The notes under the pieces were generated by a model. The model saw nothing but the letters and a program-made list of their open reading frames with translations, was not told where the DNA came from and did no database searches. From NCBI GenBank assembly GCA_003833075.1, contig RIAY01000002.1, positions 124,001-188,000 on the forward strand: a DNA stretch of 64,000 nt. The letters run 5' to 3'. The DNA is from Muribaculaceae bacterium Isolate-036 (Harlan) (lineage in GTDB: Bacteria > Bacteroidota > Bacteroidia > Bacteroidales > Muribaculaceae). Positions 1 to 7,950 of the stretch are shown one piece after another. Both the position numbers and the translations under genes were made by a program. Position 1 is the stretch's first letter, and each line of letters starts with the position of its first letter.

Positions 1-112
1 TGGCTTTCAACAAATGCACCGGCTCAATCTGTTGTTGCCCCGATTGTTTCGTGAAGTCTATGGCTTTTTGGACAACTTCCTGCGATTTGATAGTGAAATT
101 GTTAAAATTCAT
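1..112 (-). CDS. clpB: ClpB disaggregase, N-terminal fragment
   Basis: The first 37 codons of a minus-strand gene that leaves the window at base 1. The translation begins MNFNNFTIKSQEVVQ and continues to IEPVHLLKA, the start of the Clp N-domain of the AAA+ disaggregase ClpB, which rescues aggregated proteins in the cytosol together with DnaK. Only the beginning of the N-domain is visible, so ATPase motifs cannot be checked. The start is the ATG at 110-112, the only one in frame. The assignment is by recognition of the conserved N terminus; another Clp ATPase is less likely. Confidence 0.85.
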   Translation of the reverse strand, partial: MNFNNFTIKSQEVVQKAIDFTKQSGQQQIEPVHLLKA

Positions 113-146
113 AATATAAATAATTGATTAATAATTCTGTTTCGTG

Positions 147-154
147 CAAATTTA
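147..154 (-). promoter_or_regulatory. -7 box upstream of clpB
   Basis: On the minus strand this reads TAAATTTG, matching the Bacteroidota -7 consensus TAnnTTTG, 35 bp before the clpB start. I see no convincing -33 box. Confidence 0.5.
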
Positions 155-275
155 CAAAGAATGGCATGCCACGCTTAAGTAAAATTTGCAATGTTTAACT
201 AAATAACAAGTTTAGTCGCAATATGGTTGAGCAATATTTTCTGACAAATATTTTAGAATTATTGTTTTTTTGTAG

Positions 276-283
276 TATATTTG
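276..283 (+). promoter_or_regulatory. -7 box upstream of the ROK kinase
   Basis: TATATTTG matches TAnnTTTG about 100 bp before the kinase ATG, which implies a 5' leader of roughly 90 nt. A -33 box is not clear. The rest of the 270-bp gap between the divergent genes is AT-rich, with nothing else recognisable. Confidence 0.45.
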
Positions 284-382
284 CATAGAATATGAATATT
301 TGCCGAAAGATTCATGTCTTGTTTTATCAAGACGTTGTCATGAAGCAACTTAAGATCTAATATTAACACTAAATTATAAGAT

Positions 383-1411
383 ATGAGCAAGCCCTATGTG
401 ATAGGTATGGATATGGGTGGCACAAATACCGTTTTCGGTATTGTTGATGCCCGCGGTCAGGTAATCGCAAGCGATTCGGTCAAAACAAAAAAACATGCGA
501 AATTCGAAGATTACATCGCTGACCTGCATCAGGCGGTGACGCGACTTCTTGAAGCTAATGATGCGGTAGACAAGATTAAGGGAATCGGCATCGGCGCGCC
601 GAACGGGAACTATTATACAGGGGAGATTGTGAAGGCTCCCAACCTTCCGTGGGGACCGGTCGTGCCTCTGGCGGAGACTGTAAGCAAGGCATTCAATGGA
701 ATCCCTGTGGCTGTGACCAATGATGCCAATGCTGCCGCACTCGGAGAGATGACATATGGCGCGGCGCGAGGAATGAAAGATTTCATCATGATAACACTTG
801 GTACAGGTGTAGGTTCGGGCATTGTGATCAATGGTCAGCTCGTATATGGTCATGATGGCTTTGCCGGTGAGCTGGGGCATGTAATCATGAAGCGTAATAA
901 CGGTCGTGTCTGTGGCTGTGGTCGCACTGGTTGTCTTGAGGCATATTGTTCTGCTACCGGAGTCGCGCGCACTGCACGCGAATTTCTTGAAGTGCGGACA
1001 GAGCCATCGCTGCTTCGTAACATTGATATCGAGGAAATCACTTCGAAAGATGTCTATGATGCCGCTATTGCAGGCGACAAGATCGCTAAAGATATCTTTG
1101 AGTTTACAGGTAAGATTCTTGGTGAAGCAATGGCAGATATGACGGCTTTCTCAAGTCCGCAGGCTTTTGTGCTGTTCGGTGGTTTGACAAAGAGCGGGGA
1201 CTTGTTGATGAAGCCACTTAAGGAAGCTTACGATAAGAATGTTCTTCCCATCTTCAGGGGTAAGGCAAAAATCCTCCTTTCTGAATTGAAAGAAAGCGAT
1301 GCAGCCGTTCTTGGAGCATCCGCTCTCGGTTGGGAGGCTAAATACCGCTATGAAGTTCCCGGTTCACTTGCTACCTCAAACGAAATTCCGGCTGTTTCAC
1401 CGGAAATGTAA
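383..1411 (+). CDS. glk: ROK-family glucokinase
   Basis: A 342-residue ROK-family sugar kinase, most likely glucokinase, phosphorylating glucose at the entry to glycolysis. The N-terminal phosphate-binding loop DMGGTNT is at residues 10-16. The segment LGTGVGSGI is followed by the ROK signature with GELGH and the zinc-binding cysteines of CGCGRTGC. Length is normal for the family, and the ATG has no in-frame competitor nearby. It is transcribed away from clpB from its own promoter and is monocistronic, closed by strong hairpins. ROK kinases differ in sugar preference (glucose, fructose, N-acetyl sugars), so the substrate is inferred. Confidence 0.85.
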   Translation: MSKPYVIGMDMGGTNTVFGIVDARGQVIASDSVKTKKHAKFEDYIADLHQAVTRLLEANDAVDKIKGIGIGAPNGNYYTGEIVKAPNLPWGPVVPLAETVSKAFNGIPVAVTNDANAAALGEMTYGAARGMKDFIMITLGTGVGSGIVINGQLVYGHDGFAGELGHVIMKRNNGRVCGCGRTGCLEAYCSATGVARTAREFLEVRTEPSLLRNIDIEEITSKDVYDAAIAGDKIAKDIFEFTGKILGEAMADMTAFSSPQAFVLFGGLTKSGDLLMKPLKEAYDKNVLPIFRGKAKILLSELKESDAAVLGASALGWEAKYRYEVPGSLATSNEIPAVSPEM

Positions 1412-1442
1412 AATTCCTTTCCTGTATAATTGTAAAGGACAA

Positions 1443-1484
1443 AATAATGGAAGGCATCGAATTAATTCGATGCCTTCCATTATT
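1443..1484. terminator. Perfect 42-bp palindrome, bidirectional terminator
   Basis: Each 21-base half is the exact reverse complement of the other, with no loop bases (centre GAATTAATTC at 1459-1468). It lies between the convergent ROK kinase and maf genes and can fold on either strand with A/T-rich flanks, so it probably ends transcription from both sides. Confidence 0.7.
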
Positions 1485-1489
1485 TGTAA

Positions 1490-1521
1490 GCATACGGTGA
1501 AACACGTGCTTCACCGTATGC
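1490..1521. terminator. Second hairpin, 12-bp perfect stem
   Basis: Arms 1490-1501 and 1510-1521 are perfect complements around an 8-base loop. It stands 5 bp after the 42-bp palindrome, giving two tandem hairpins between convergent genes. Confidence 0.6.
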
Positions 1522-1576
1522 ATGCAAAATATTTTGGCAGAGGATTATGATTTTGAAATTGAGTTTATGTTGTTGT

Positions 1577-2158
1577 TCAGAAGAGTTTGAGTTCTTGGTA
1601 TAGTCGGTGGACGGGAAGTCCCATGACGTTGTAGAAACTACCGTTTATCCATTCCACTGCAATGCAGCCAATCCACTCCTGGATGCCATAGGCACCGGCT
1701 TTGTCAAGAGGGAGATAGTTCTGCACATAATAGGTTATGTCTTCTTCAGATAGTTCTGCAAATTTGACCTCTGTTTCTGAAGTGAAAGAAGTTCGTCGAT
1801 CAGCAGTGAGTATGCAGACACCTGTGATGACCGTGTGGACTTTTCCTGAAAGTTCCTTTAACATTTGCACAGCCTCTGAACAGTTTTTAGGTTTGCCATA
1901 AACTTTCTCATCTTTAATGACCAAAGTATCGGCTGTAATTATCATTTCATTGCCACTTATATTTTCGAGATATGCGTCAGCCTTTTTATTGGCTATGTAT
2001 TGAGGGACTTCAGTTTTAGGCATATCTTCAGGATATGATTCATCAATACCTCCAAGACTGATTGGACTGAAGGGTATTCTTAAATCTGACAATAATTCTC
2101 TGCGTCGAGGAGATTTGCTTGCAAGGAGAATATGATATTTTTCAAGATTTTCAAGCAT
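1577..2158 (-). CDS. maf: Maf-like nucleotide pyrophosphatase
   Basis: A 193-residue Maf/HAM1-like protein. The family hydrolyses nucleoside triphosphates, preferring modified or non-canonical dTTP/UTP-type substrates, and acts in the cytosol. The N-terminal substrate loop LLASKSPRRRELL (residues 11-23) is diagnostic. ITADTLVI (around 95-102) and the YGKPK segment follow in the expected order. Length is typical. It is the last gene of a minus-strand run beginning at the ATP-grasp-like gene, 42 bp after the KdsC-like gene. Exact nucleotide specificity cannot be read from sequence. Confidence 0.9.
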   Translation of the reverse strand: MLENLEKYHILLASKSPRRRELLSDLRIPFSPISLGGIDESYPEDMPKTEVPQYIANKKADAYLENISGNEMIITADTLVIKDEKVYGKPKNCSEAVQMLKELSGKVHTVITGVCILTADRRTSFTSETEVKFAELSEEDITYYVQNYLPLDKAGAYGIQEWIGCIAVEWINGSFYNVMGLPVHRLYQELKLF

Positions 2159-2200
2159 GATACTTACTAAAAATTAGAGCTTGTTTAACAAACTCTTATA

Positions 2201-2725
2201 TTACCAACCGAAAGCATGGGCGTCAGAGAGCCATTCGCCCTTTGCTTTGAGCACTTGTTCCACCACATCGCGAACGCAACCATAGCCCCCGTCGAACCTG
2301 GATACATATAATGCAGTTTCCCTCGCTTCCCATGCGGCATCGCGTGGTGCGCAGGGCAGTCCGGCTATCCGCATGCATTTCAGATCCGGTATATCATCGC
2401 CGAAATAAATGACTTCATCTGTCTCAAGTCCGTTGTCTTCCATCCACTTCAGGAATATTTCAAGTTTATGGGATGCTTTCAGAAATATGTCCTTAAAACC
2501 GAGTGCCTCATATCTGTTTTTAACTGCAATTGTGTTTCCTCCGGTTATTATCGCAAGTTTATAGCCGAGTTTGGCAGCCAGCTGGAGAGCATAGCCGTCT
2601 TTTATGTTTGCCATTCTCAGAGGTTCTCCGTTTTCAGACATAGGTATGACGGAGGGCGAGAGCACTCCGTCTACGTCAAAAGCGAAACCTCTGATTTTCG
2701 TCAGATCATAATTGATACCGCTCAT
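2201..2725 (-). CDS. KdsC-like HAD phosphatase
   Basis: A 174-residue HAD-family phosphatase without a cap domain, resembling KdsC, which releases phosphate from 3-deoxy-D-manno-octulosonate 8-phosphate in lipopolysaccharide Kdo synthesis. Visible motifs are FDVDGVLSP (motif I, catalytic aspartates), AIITGG (motif II) and FGDDIPDL (motif III). I place the start at the ATG ending at 2725, one base after the stop of the upstream DUF2520 gene. This gives a family-sized N terminus and suggests translational coupling; a longer reading (to 2764) would overlap that gene. Other cap-less HAD phosphatases look alike, so the substrate is inferred. Confidence 0.75.
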   Translation of the reverse strand: MSGINYDLTKIRGFAFDVDGVLSPSVIPMSENGEPLRMANIKDGYALQLAAKLGYKLAIITGGNTIAVKNRYEALGFKDIFLKASHKLEIFLKWMEDNGLETDEVIYFGDDIPDLKCMRIAGLPCAPRDAAWEARETALYVSRFDGGYGCVRDVVEQVLKAKGEWLSDAHAFGW

Positions 2726-2726
2726 T

Positions 2727-3446
2727 TCAGTTGTCTTTTTTATGGGTTGATATAATTGATGCACTCAGCTTGTCATAGATTTCAGCGAGATCAGCATGTT
2801 TCTCTTTTAAAAATAACAGGTGAGAGTCTAATGTCTTGCTGTCGCGTCGCACGGCAGGACCGGTCTGCGAATCGAACGGGGATATATTCCCGGTTTTTCT
2901 GAGAGTCTCTTTAAGCAATGGTCTGATTGTCGCGAAACTCATTCCTTGTTCCTTCAGGAGTTCATCGGCAATGCACCACAGATGATTTGTAAAATTGCAG
3001 GCAAATACAGAAGCCACGTGCAGAACCTTTCTTTTTGATGAGTCAGCTGTCGCCACATTGTTGCTGAAAAGGTGTGCGAGATTCTTCAGCTTGGTTTCAG
3101 TTTCCTTGTCGCTGGCTTCTATGAAAAGCGGTATCTCCGAATAGTCAAGAGAAATTCCCTTGGTGAATGTCTGTAAAGGATAAAACACTCCGGTTTTTTC
3201 CTGTCGGCAGTCAAGTATGCCGATAGGAGTCGATCCTGATGTGTGAGCTATGATTGCACGGGAAACCGGTAGAGATTCCGCCACTTCCCTTATGGCATTG
3301 TCTGAAACAGCTATAAGCGTGATGTCGGCATCAAGTGAATATTCTTCAAGAGAACGGGGATTGACCCGAATCACTTCAGCTTTATTTTCCAGAGCCAGAC
3401 TGAGATGTGTCGCGACATTACCGCGACCTACAATATTTATTTTCAT
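2727..3446 (-). CDS. Rossmann-fold DUF2520 protein
   Basis: A 239-residue protein with an N-terminal dinucleotide-binding Rossmann motif (GRGNVATHL, residues 7-15) and a C-terminal helical DUF2520-like region, as in proteins related to NADP-dependent reductases. The stretch AHTSGSTPIGIL, near residue 90, is typical of this family. No reaction is established for it. It is packed between the ATP-grasp-like gene (2 bp upstream) and the KdsC-like gene (1 bp downstream), so the three are almost certainly cotranscribed. Confidence 0.75.
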   Translation of the reverse strand: MKINIVGRGNVATHLSLALENKAEVIRVNPRSLEEYSLDADITLIAVSDNAIREVAESLPVSRAIIAHTSGSTPIGILDCRQEKTGVFYPLQTFTKGISLDYSEIPLFIEASDKETETKLKNLAHLFSNNVATADSSKRKVLHVASVFACNFTNHLWCIADELLKEQGMSFATIRPLLKETLRKTGNISPFDSQTGPAVRRDSKTLDSHLLFLKEKHADLAEIYDKLSASIISTHKKDN

Positions 3447-3448
3447 AA

Positions 3449-4564
3449 TCAGTTGCTTTCTATATCTCGCAGGGTTGACAAAAGGTGCATAGGGGAGAAT
3501 ATCCCTCCTGACGTAAGGCGTCTCAGGAATCCGATTTCCAGTTCGGTCGCGTCTTCAGATATTATGCGCTGCTGGATATCAATGGCAACACGTCCCATTG
3601 TGTCACGGAGGTTGATTTCAACACAAGGGTGTATGTTGCGTTCGCTTGTCACGAGCATGTCAATTCCGAGAGGTCCGTCATAAAACGGAGCCACATAGTT
3701 TTCAAGCAAGAGTGATTGTCTCTTGATTATTTCGGATAGGTTGTTGCCTTTGCCATGTATGTCTATCTGTTGCAGTATAAAGGAGACGATGTTCTCTTGT
3801 GGAGCTACAATGTTTGATTTGTATTTTCCACGGTCGGAGGTGGTGAATGTGGATACTCCAATAAACAGTGCTTTGCCGTCTTTACATTCCCACTCGGTAG
3901 CGAAATCGAGAATCCTGTCGTATGCTGTTTCTCCCATTACACTCCCTTGCGAACGTATTATGCCTCTTAGCCATGGCTCTATGTGCCTTTTTTCAAGATC
4001 TTTTGTATACAGGAGTCCTCTTCCGGAACTGCTCCAAGGTGCTTTAAAATATACATCACCGCAGTTTTCCCGGAATGCAAGTGCTTCATTTATGTCGCTG
4101 AATTCTTTGGGAACTTGAATCTCTTCGTTTCTTATGTCACCCATGTTCATGATGAAAGGAATGGTTACTCTCCTGTGTGAGATATTGCGTAAAGCTGTTA
4201 TCTGTTCTGTTGAGGGAATAAAGTTTTCCTTTACACCTGAAGAAACCAGCCATTTTCTTAGAGTCCTGTTCCATCCCCATGGTCTGATCCTTGCATTTTT
4301 GTGTTCTTCCAGAAACAAATGTATGTGTCGCGGGCGTACCAGAGTAATATCTTTTGTCGAGATTATTTCGATAAAAGCGTGGTTTTCCTGCAGAAACTCC
4401 GGATTGTCATCTGGCAGGAGTATCGCGTCTCCGCGTTCTGCATACAAAGCCGGGAGAAGGGATAGACTTCTCTTAATGGCAAGGATAGAAACCGGAGGGG
4501 TGTAATTCTCCGAGTCAGAGGCAAGAGCGTAATCTGTATCCGGGTTGAATATATGCAGTGTCAT
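3449..4564 (-). CDS. Uncharacterised ATP-grasp-like protein
   Basis: A 371-residue protein that I do not recognise as a named enzyme. The middle contains VYFKAPWSSSGRGLLY, resembling the ATP-binding lysine and flexible loop of ATP-grasp ligases. The C-terminal part contains VEINLRDTMGR, resembling the metal-binding Glu/Asn pair of the same fold. The N terminus (HIFNPDTDYALAS) looks like a conserved Bacteroidales family. If the fold is right, it would join a carboxylate to an amine or thiol using ATP; the substrate is unknown. It is the first gene of the run leading through DUF2520 and the KdsC-like phosphatase to maf. Confidence 0.55.
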   Translation of the reverse strand: MTLHIFNPDTDYALASDSENYTPPVSILAIKRSLSLLPALYAERGDAILLPDDNPEFLQENHAFIEIISTKDITLVRPRHIHLFLEEHKNARIRPWGWNRTLRKWLVSSGVKENFIPSTEQITALRNISHRRVTIPFIMNMGDIRNEEIQVPKEFSDINEALAFRENCGDVYFKAPWSSSGRGLLYTKDLEKRHIEPWLRGIIRSQGSVMGETAYDRILDFATEWECKDGKALFIGVSTFTTSDRGKYKSNIVAPQENIVSFILQQIDIHGKGNNLSEIIKRQSLLLENYVAPFYDGPLGIDMLVTSERNIHPCVEINLRDTMGRVAIDIQQRIISEDATELEIGFLRRLTSGGIFSPMHLLSTLRDIESN

Positions 4565-4662
4565 GTGAAGAGATATATTAAAAAATATGTCAGGAATACC
4601 CTGACATATTTTGATATTGGTTGAAATCCGTCTGATGCAATCAGATGTGTATTCTATATTTA

Positions 4663-4998
4663 TTAATCATCAAGACGCTCTTTCTCTTTCAGAGGATTTG
4701 AGAAATATAGCTTGTGTTCCACATATTCCTGAGTGGCGATCAAAGTCGGTTTGGGCAGCTTTTCGTAGAATCTCGAAATTTCAATTTGTTCGCGGTTCTC
4801 GGAAACTTCTTCAAGATTGTCTGTCGATGCAAATTCCTGCAACTTGCGTTCAAGCTCTTTCTTGAGCTCTACGGAAATCTGATTTGCACGTTTGCCTATC
4901 ACGCAAACTGTTTCGTAAACATTTCCGGTCTGCTCTGCCATGGCGATCATGTCGCGTGTTACCGTATTGAGCGGAGCGTTGGTTTTCTTATAATCCAT
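4663..4998 (-). CDS. rpoZ: RNA polymerase omega-like (Rpb6) subunit
   Basis: A 111-residue protein of the Bacteroidota Rpb6/omega type, which stabilises RNA polymerase assembly through the beta' subunit. The core VCVIGKRANQISVELKKEL (around residues 31-49) matches the omega fold, with a phylum-specific C-terminal tail (EYVEHKLYFSNPL). It sits 47 bp downstream of bamD on the same strand, a pairing seen in other Bacteroidales, and is probably cotranscribed. The closest alternative is an unnamed small protein, but the core motif is distinctive. Confidence 0.8.
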   Translation of the reverse strand: MDYKKTNAPLNTVTRDMIAMAEQTGNVYETVCVIGKRANQISVELKKELERKLQEFASTDNLEEVSENREQIEISRFYEKLPKPTLIATQEYVEHKLYFSNPLKEKERLDD

Positions 4999-5045
4999 AA
5001 TTTCTATTATGACGGTTCACAAAATTTTACTAATAATCAACACAA

Positions 5046-5846
5046 TCAGAGATTCACATGTTTGCTTGCTATCTTGTAAATCGTTTCTGCTTCTTTTTTG
5101 TGTTTTGAATCGGGGTAGTTGTTTATGAACGAGTAATATTCATCGACAACATCTCTGTATCTGTCTGCTTGTCGCTCGTTGATACTCTGTTTTGCCTCCT
5201 GAAACTTTGATTTCAGAATAAGGAGTTCGAAATCTTCCTTATATTTTGAATAAGGATAATCCTTAAGGGCATTCTGCGATACTATGATTGCAGATTCGTA
5301 ATTATTCCCCATATAATTACCGAGATTATAATAAAGCTGTGCGTTCTGAAGTTCCTTGAGCGTAAGCTTGTCCTGCATCTCGAAAATTGCGTTCTGCGCT
5401 ATGGTAACCCTGTCGCTTTTGGGGAAATAGTCAAGAAAACCCTGAAGCTCCTCAATTGCCTTGATTGTGTTTGTCTGGTCAAGTTGAGGGTCGGGAGAGT
5501 CAAGATAATAGCCGTATCCGCTGTAGAAACGCGCGAGTTCGGCATATTTTCCCTTGGGATATCTGTTGTAATATGTTTTGAAATATACTGCGGAGTTCGG
5601 ATAATCTTTGTTTTCATAATAAGACATCGCCAGAAGAAACAATGCTTCCTCTCCGTTTGGACCACCTCGCAATGGAGTCACAATCTCACTCAGGATAGTC
5701 GATGCCTGAAGATATTTCCTTTGATCGTATGCGCGCTTGGCATAATCGAATTTATAATCCACATCATGGCTCTTCAGCACTTTGGTGTATTCTCCACATG
5801 AGGCGAGAACCAAAAGAAGTGGTATAAAATATAATAATTTCCGCAT
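5046..5846 (-). CDS. bamD: BamD outer-membrane assembly lipoprotein
   Basis: A 266-residue lipoprotein with the signal LLLVLASC ending in the acylated cysteine at residue 17, followed by tetratricopeptide repeats (for example the region around MSYYENKDYPNSAVYF and the YYNRYPKGKYAELA segment). BamD is the essential lipoprotein of the BAM machinery that folds beta-barrel proteins into the outer membrane. Length and repeat layout fit. It is transcribed leftward with the omega gene from a TAACTTTG promoter at 5871-5878, divergent from the PASTA gene. Confidence 0.88.
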   Translation of the reverse strand: MRKLLYFIPLLLVLASCGEYTKVLKSHDVDYKFDYAKRAYDQRKYLQASTILSEIVTPLRGGPNGEEALFLLAMSYYENKDYPNSAVYFKTYYNRYPKGKYAELARFYSGYGYYLDSPDPQLDQTNTIKAIEELQGFLDYFPKSDRVTIAQNAIFEMQDKLTLKELQNAQLYYNLGNYMGNNYESAIIVSQNALKDYPYSKYKEDFELLILKSKFQEAKQSINERQADRYRDVVDEYYSFINNYPDSKHKKEAETIYKIASKHVNL

Positions 5847-5870
5847 GTTTCAATTATTCGCTTTGAATCG

Positions 5871-5878
5871 CAAAGTTA
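5871..5878 (-). promoter_or_regulatory. -7 box upstream of bamD
   Basis: Reads TAACTTTG on the minus strand, a full match to TAnnTTTG, 25 bp before the bamD start codon. Confidence 0.6.
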
Positions 5879-5962
5879 GTAAAAAAAAATGATATATCGG
5901 ATAAAGTGAATTAATTTTTAATCAGAAATGCATTCAAACTTTAATATTTCATATATTTCTAT

Positions 5963-5970
5963 TAACTTTG
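5963..5970 (+). promoter_or_regulatory. -7 box upstream of the PASTA gene
   Basis: TAACTTTG is a full -7 match. It overlaps the first possible TTG start of the PASTA gene (5968), which argues for a downstream start. Confidence 0.6.
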
Positions 5971-5991
5971 AGGACTAAAACATCAGATGGT

Positions 5992-6753
5992 TTGAAAACG
6001 AAAGCAAACAAAATATCATGTGGCTTGGGAAGCGGTTTTATCTCGCGTCATCCGGTTCTTGCCAATATCGGCATAATTTGCATAATAGCGATACTGGGCA
6101 TCTATGTGGTGTATGTGGCTATCGCTCTTTTTACAAAGCATGGGCAAAGCGAGGAGTTGCCGGGTGTGGAGGGTAAGACTTACACTGAGGCGGTGAACAT
6201 ATTGCATAAGCGTGGTTTCAAGGTGGATATACGGGACTCGCTTTATCGCGAGGATGTAAAGCCGGGCAGGGTAATCGAGCAGTTTCCCAAGGCAAATTCA
6301 ATTGTTAAGCCGGGACGTAAGATTTTCTTATATATAAATGCGGTTCATCCCAGGGAGGTTGTGATTGACAATAACGGCAGCCCTAATGAACTTGCCATGA
6401 AAGGGGAGTCTTTCAGATCTGCCATGGCTAAGCTTGATGAACTTGGATTCAAGAATGTCAGGGTTGTAAAGGTGCTTGGCTCGACCGACAGGGTCGTAAA
6501 GGTGTCGGCAAACGGAAAGCCGGTGCGTAAGATACAAAAGGTGCCTGTTAGCGCATCGATTGTTCTTGAGGTTTCCGACGGACGTCTTGGAGCTGTCAAG
6601 GATTCATTGCAGAATGAGGAGCTGATGCGGTATTATCAGGAAAATCCGGAGATTTATCAGACAGATGAGTCGACAGGTGTGGAAGATCCGGGAAATACCC
6701 CTTCTGAAATCGAGGAGGAAGAGGAGCAAACCAATACATCTTATCTTGAGTGA
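5992..6753 (+). CDS. PASTA-domain membrane protein
   Basis: About 253 residues: a short basic N terminus, one membrane segment (IGIICIIAILGIYVVYVAI), then two or three PASTA repeats. The first spans roughly LPGVEGKTYTEAVNIL to IFLYIN; the next contains FRSAMAKLDELGFKNVRVVKV. The tail is acidic. PASTA repeats bind peptidoglycan or D-Ala-like ligands; here they would face the periplasm. The start is uncertain: no in-frame ATG exists, TTG 5968 lies inside the promoter, so TTG 5992 is preferred. The stop overlaps the rluD ATG by one base (TGATG), so the two genes are coupled. Confidence 0.75.
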   Translation: MKTKANKISCGLGSGFISRHPVLANIGIICIIAILGIYVVYVAIALFTKHGQSEELPGVEGKTYTEAVNILHKRGFKVDIRDSLYREDVKPGRVIEQFPKANSIVKPGRKIFLYINAVHPREVVIDNNGSPNELAMKGESFRSAMAKLDELGFKNVRVVKVLGSTDRVVKVSANGKPVRKIQKVPVSASIVLEVSDGRLGAVKDSLQNEELMRYYQENPEIYQTDESTGVEDPGNTPSEIEEEEEQTNTSYLE

Positions 6754-7790
6754 TGGCAGAGGAAGAGAGTTCATTTTACATAGATGAGGAAGGAACGGAG
6801 TTTTATGAGCACTTCCGTTTTGTTGCCGACAAAGGTCAGCAGATGATACGTGTCGACAAGTTTCTTACCGACAGGATAGAGAAAACTTCGCGCAACCGTG
6901 TTCAGCAGGCTGCGGATGCCAATTGTGTCCTCGCCAACGGCAAACCGGTGAAGTCGAGCTATAAGGTAAAACCTTTTGATGTCATCAGTGTGGTGATGGA
7001 TCGACCTCGTTATGATTTTGAGATCATTGCGGAGGATATACCTCTTGATATTGTCTACGAAGACAATTATCTTCTTGTCGTCAATAAACCTGCCGGACTT
7101 GTTGTTCATCCCGGTCACGGCAATTACAGCGGAACTCTGGTGAATGCATTGGCGTGGCATTTCAAGGATAATCCGGATTATGACGTGAGTGATCCTCGTC
7201 TTGGACTTGTACATCGTATTGACAAAGATACTTCCGGTCTGCTCGTCGTGGCTAAGACTCCTGATGCGAAGACTGATCTGGGACTGCAGTTCTTCAATAA
7301 GACAACTCGCCGGGAATACGTTGCGATGGTGTGGGGGGCATTTGATGAAAAAAAAGGAACTATAACCGGAAATATTGCAAGGAATCCCAAGAACAAGCTT
7401 CAAATGGCGGTTATGTCGGATCCTGCCATAGGCAAACATGCGGTGACGCATTATGAGGTGATTGAAAGTTTCGGATATGTGACAATCGTAAAATGTGTTC
7501 TTGAAACCGGTCGTACGCATCAGATAAGGGTTCACATGCTCAGTCAGGGTCATCCGCTTTTCAATGATGCCAGATATGGAGGTGACAGGATTTTAAAGGG
7601 TACTACTTTTGCCAAATACCGGCAATTTGTGGAGAACTGCTTTTCCGTGTGTCCTCGTCAGGCTCTGCATGCGAGAACATTGGGATTCAAGCATCCTGCG
7701 ACAGGAGAGGAAATGAATTTCGAGTGTCCGATACCGCCGGATATGGAATCTCTTTTTGAAAAGTGGCGTGCCTATCGTGCCGCTGAATGA
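6753..7790 (+). CDS. rluD: RluD-type 23S rRNA pseudouridine synthase
   Basis: A 345-residue RluA/RluD-family enzyme converting uridines to pseudouridine, in E. coli at helix 69 of 23S rRNA. An S4-like RNA-binding domain (IRVDKFLTDRIEKTSRNRVQ) precedes the catalytic domain, where HRIDKDTSGLLVVAK carries the catalytic aspartate. ETGRTHQIRVHM and HARTLGF follow in the family order. The ATG at 6753 overlaps the PASTA stop codon; a GTG one codon earlier is possible but less likely. RluA, C and D family members are hard to separate by eye, so the target uridines are inferred. Confidence 0.88.
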   Translation: MAEEESSFYIDEEGTEFYEHFRFVADKGQQMIRVDKFLTDRIEKTSRNRVQQAADANCVLANGKPVKSSYKVKPFDVISVVMDRPRYDFEIIAEDIPLDIVYEDNYLLVVNKPAGLVVHPGHGNYSGTLVNALAWHFKDNPDYDVSDPRLGLVHRIDKDTSGLLVVAKTPDAKTDLGLQFFNKTTRREYVAMVWGAFDEKKGTITGNIARNPKNKLQMAVMSDPAIGKHAVTHYEVIESFGYVTIVKCVLETGRTHQIRVHMLSQGHPLFNDARYGGDRILKGTTFAKYRQFVENCFSVCPRQALHARTLGFKHPATGEEMNFECPIPPDMESLFEKWRAYRAAE

Positions 7791-7876
7791 CGTTGCGATA
7801 ATGATGTGGCGGACATACAGGTGAATATACCTGTAAAAAATATTATATCGATGATGATATTAGCAAAATTATTTGT

Positions 7877-7884
7877 TAACTTTG
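7877..7884 (+). promoter_or_regulatory. -7 box upstream of the acyltransferase
   Basis: TAACTTTG, a full match, 67 bp before the ATG at 7951. The start of a rightward run ending with folK. Confidence 0.55.
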
Positions 7885-7950
7885 TAAATTCCTCTTTCTG
7901 TTTTCTTTCAAAGGAGTGAATAATGATTAACAGCATATTAAAACTAATAT

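Noticed and set aside
374-880. A leftward 168-codon frame across the ROK kinase
   Set aside because: It is fully antisense to a clearly recognised glucokinase and has no conserved motif.
6771-7553. A leftward 260-codon frame across rluD
   Set aside because: Antisense to a well-conserved pseudouridine synthase; long only by chance.
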